Part shown: positions 61,768 to 64,000 of the stretch, piece after piece
Layout of the letters: every line of letters starts with the position of its first letter
How positions within the stretch are numbered: position 1 is the first letter of the stretch
DNA from: Methylotenera oryzisoli_B
Lineage (GTDB): Bacteria > Pseudomonadota > Gammaproteobacteria > Burkholderiales > Methylophilaceae
Assembly: GCA_965613685.1 (NCBI GenBank)
Contig: OZ277031.1
Location: 1,550,001 to 1,614,000, forward strand
Length of the DNA: 64,000 bases
Direction: 5' to 3'
Translations under genes and position numbers: made by a program
The notes under the pieces: model-generated
What the model was told of the DNA's origin: nothing
Databases searched by the model: none
The model's input: the letters and a program-made list of their open reading frames with translations, nothing else

Positions 61768-62805
61768 TTAAGGCGCAAGCAATTCAGCCAAATCCCACCT
61801 GGGCTTGACGCTGAAACCGTATCCGCCATCTACTTTAGCGGCTTGCAAGCGCATCGCTCCGGCAAACGCAATCATGGCACCGTTATCGGTGCAAAACTCC
61901 AAACGCGGGTAACTGACTTTGCAAAGTTTAGCGCGCACCGCGGCATTTAACTTTTGCCTTAAACGCAAATTGGCGCCGACGCCACCCGATACCACCAAGT
62001 TATCCAAGCCGGTTTCCCTTAAGGCTGCCATGCATTTTGCTGACAACACGTCGGTGATGGCCTCTTGAAACTCCCAAGCCAACTCGGGTTTTGCTGTTGT
62101 GTTTAAGGGCTGATGTTTATTGACTAAACTTAAGACGGCGGTTTTTAAGCCGCTAAAACTAAAATTCAAATCGCCACTGTTTAACAAGGGCCTAGGCAGT
62201 TTAAACAAGCGATCGGCGCTTTGACTTTGGACCTGCGATTGATCCGCTAGCGCAGCTAAAGCCGGTCCGCCCGGGTAACCCAAGCCTAATAATTTGGCAG
62301 TTTTATCAAAGGCCTCACCGGCAGCATCGTCCAAGGTGTCGCCTAACAGCTGGTAACGCCCAACGCCATCCACGCGCATTAATTGCGTGTGCCCCCCTGA
62401 AACCAACAATGCCACAAACGGAAAAGCCGGCGGATTGTCCTCCAGTAAAGGCGCTAACAAATGGCCTTCCAGATGGTGCACTTGTATGGTGGGGATGCTC
62501 AGACTGTAGGCTAAAGAAGCTGCGAAGCTAGTGCCCACTAACAATGCACCAGACAAGCCTGGGCCTTGTGTGTAAGCAATTGCATCAATGTCTTGCAAGG
62601 TTATTCCGGCATCCAACAAAACGCGTTCAGTCAATGGCAGCACGCGGCGTATGTGATCGCGCGAGGCCAATTCTGGCACCACGCCGCCGTACTCAGCGTG
62701 CATGGCCACTTGGCTATGCAATGCGTGCGCCAACAAACCTTGCTCGCTATCGTATAAGGCAAGCCCTGTTTCGTCACAAGAGGATTCAACACCTAGAATT
62801 AACAT
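61768..62805 (-). CDS. tsaD: tRNA N6-threonylcarbamoyladenosine transferase TsaD
   Basis: Transfers threonylcarbamoyl to A37 of tRNAs. The 345 residues start MLILGVESSCDETGLALYDS; metal ligands lie in QVHHLEGHLLAPLLED and the late EFCTDNGAMIAFAG. It is divergent from rpsU, the common proteobacterial arrangement. Confidence 0.98.
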   Translation of the reverse strand: MLILGVESSCDETGLALYDSEQGLLAHALHSQVAMHAEYGGVVPELASRDHIRRVLPLTERVLLDAGITLQDIDAIAYTQGPGLSGALLVGTSFAASLAYSLSIPTIQVHHLEGHLLAPLLEDNPPAFPFVALLVSGGHTQLMRVDGVGRYQLLGDTLDDAAGEAFDKTAKLLGLGYPGGPALAALADQSQVQSQSADRLFKLPRPLLNSGDLNFSFSGLKTAVLSLVNKHQPLNTTAKPELAWEFQEAITDVLSAKCMAALRETGLDNLVVSGGVGANLRLRQKLNAAVRAKLCKVSYPRLEFCTDNGAMIAFAGAMRLQAAKVDGGYGFSVKPRWDLAELLAP

Positions 62806-63027
62806 GGTTTAAGCGACTTCAAAGACAGTGAAGTGGAATTATTACGTATTTCGCTAATAAATAGTCGAAACCAAACGCAAATGCGTAAAAGTATTTGAAT
62901 AAAAACGATTATGCGATTAGAATAGCCGACTTTTCTCGGTTTCTAACGAGCCACTTGCGATTCAGCACTGGTCGAATTTTAGAAACGCGAATAAATTATT
63001 AATACTGTTGCCTATAAGAGAGATCGA

Positions 63028-63240
63028 ATGTCTAGTGTACGCGTAAAAGAAAATGAGCCGTTTGACGTTGCCCTTCGCCGTTTTAAACGCTTAATCGAAA
63101 AAACCGGTTTGTTAAATGATCTTCGCGCTCGCGAATTTTATGAAAAACCAACATGGGAACGTAAACGTAAAGCTGCTGCTGCTGTTAAACGTCAATACCG
63201 TCGTTTAATGAAACAAACGCTTCCTGCTAAATTGTTCTAA
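63028..63240 (+). CDS. rpsU: 30S ribosomal protein S21
   Basis: 70-residue basic protein (MSSVRVKENEPFDVALRRFK) needed for initiation. First gene of the macromolecular synthesis operon (rpsU-yqeY-dnaG, then rpoD). AGAGAGATCGA lies ahead of the start. Confidence 0.98.
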   Translation: MSSVRVKENEPFDVALRRFKRLIEKTGLLNDLRAREFYEKPTWERKRKAAAAVKRQYRRLMKQTLPAKLF

Positions 63241-63255
63241 TTTCGTTTTTGCCCC

Positions 63256-63699
63256 TTGTCCTTAAAAGCAAAAATATCTGAAGACATGAAAACCGCAATG
63301 CGCGCTAAAGACAGCGCGCGTTTAGGTGCCATACGTTTACTGCAAGCCGCCATCAAGCAACGTGAAGTGGATGAGCGCATCGAATTAAACGACGCGGACG
63401 TTCTGGCTGCGATAGAAAAAATGCTCAAGCAGCGTCGCGATTCCATCAGCGCCTATGAAGGTGCCAATCGCCACGATTTAGCCGATGTGGAAAAATTCGA
63501 AGTATCGGTTCTGCAAACCTATTTACCCCAACAACTGACTGACGCTGAAGTGGCGGCCTTGCTAGATCAAGCCATCACCGACACCGGCGCAGACGGCATA
63601 AAAGACATGAGTAAAGTCATGGCTGCCATCAAGCCGCTGGTTGTTGGTCGCGCTGACATGGGTAAACTATCCGGATTAATCAAAACCCGTTTAAGTTAA
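63256..63699 (+). CDS. GatB/YqeY domain protein
   Basis: 147-residue protein of the YqeY family, related to the tail of the GatB amidotransferase; precise role uncertain. I use the TTG at 63256, because family members begin SLKxxIxEDMKxAMRAKD, matching SLKAKISEDMKTAMRAKDS here. It lies between rpsU and dnaG in the usual order. Confidence 0.93.
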   Translation: MSLKAKISEDMKTAMRAKDSARLGAIRLLQAAIKQREVDERIELNDADVLAAIEKMLKQRRDSISAYEGANRHDLADVEKFEVSVLQTYLPQQLTDAEVAALLDQAITDTGADGIKDMSKVMAAIKPLVVGRADMGKLSGLIKTRLS

Positions 63700-63765
63700 A
63701 CCGGTAAAACGGGTCATTAAAATTAAGGGGCGATAGGCTCCTTTTTTTAATTTATACTCACCATT

Positions 63766-64000
63766 ATGATCCCTGAAAGTTTTATCCAAGAACTGCTAAA
63801 CCGCGTTGATGTTGTCGATGTCATAGACAAAAACGTGGCTCTAAAAAAAGCCGGGGCCAACTACTCTGCCTGCTGCCCGTTTCATAATGAAAAATCCCCT
63901 AGCTTTACCGTCAGCCCTAGCAAGCAGTTTTACCATTGCTTTGGCTGCGGCGCGCACGGCACGGCCTTAGGCTTTTTAATGGAGTACCAAGGCTTAAGCT
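63766..64000 (+). CDS. dnaG: DNA primase, 5' part only
   Basis: The N-terminal 78 residues are visible: MIPESFIQELLNRVDVVDVI, then the CHC2-type zinc motif CCPFHNEKSPSFTVSPSK and FYHCFGCGAHGTALGF. The remainder lies beyond the right edge. Confidence 0.97.
   Translation, partial: MIPESFIQELLNRVDVVDVIDKNVALKKAGANYSACCPFHNEKSPSFTVSPSKQFYHCFGCGAHGTALGFLMEYQGLS

Overview
The window is a chromosomal stretch of a Gram-negative bacterium, most likely a betaproteobacterium of the Nitrosomonadales (Methylophilaceae or Gallionellaceae-like). This rests on gene order (pilMNOPQ-aroK-aroB-dgt beside a divergent ponA; rpsU-yqeY-dnaG; rpsP-rimM-trmD-rplS; glnA with ntrBC), a general porin of the betaproteobacterial type and a Mg-type HemB. 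The genus assignment is tentative.

Layout. 1-3.2 kb: an RND efflux pump (pump subunit cut by the left edge, plus adaptor). 3.5-12.5 kb: ssb, a YajR-like transporter, uvrA, mtgA-aroE-rhodanese, and glnA behind NtrC boxes and a sigma-54 promoter. 12.8-16.2 kb: a DUF4124 protein and the ntrB-ntrC two-component pair that should drive glnA. 16.3-32.5 kb: an accessory region (below). 32.9-41.7 kb: a REP-associated transposase, dgt, aroB, aroK, a collapsed pilM-pilQ locus, ponA and an unknown conserved gene. 41.8-48.9 kb: hemB, the trp genes, gph and rpe. 49-64 kb: hemA-prfA-prmC, metX-metW-ampG-like, queE-queC, the ribosomal rpsP operon, ogt-xerD, folB, plsY, tsaD, and the rpsU-yqeY-dnaG operon, with dnaG cut by the right edge.

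The most unusual region is 16.3-32.5 kb. Two integrative elements (about 6.5 and 8.0 kb) lie in tandem, both inserted at the same point in the signal-peptide codons of a porin gene. Each has a tyrosine integrase at its left end and, at its right end, a porin body without its own start. Only the rightmost porin is joined to the chromosomal promoter, RBS and first codons. The two porins to the left are 5'-truncated and have a TGA just upstream of the junction. Each integration would therefore replace the expressed porin and store the old one as a silent copy. Cargo includes DinJ/YafQ, TumE/TumA and BrnT/BrnA toxin-antitoxin modules (brnT is frameshifted), two short catalytic-domain-only tyrosine recombinases, an AAA+ ATPase with an unknown partner, and several unknown proteins. 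Gene modules are separated by a dozen copies of a perfect palindrome that I did not see outside this region.

Three other repeat families mark the chromosome: two related REP types (GTAGGAGCGG head) with a RAYT gene among them, and inverted pairs of an ACCACAGAGACACGGAGG-type repeat, one pair of which encloses a GxxExxY gene placed inside the trp cluster. The pilM-pilQ locus is a single in-frame ORF joining the start of PilM to the end of PilQ, with pilN, pilO and pilP missing.
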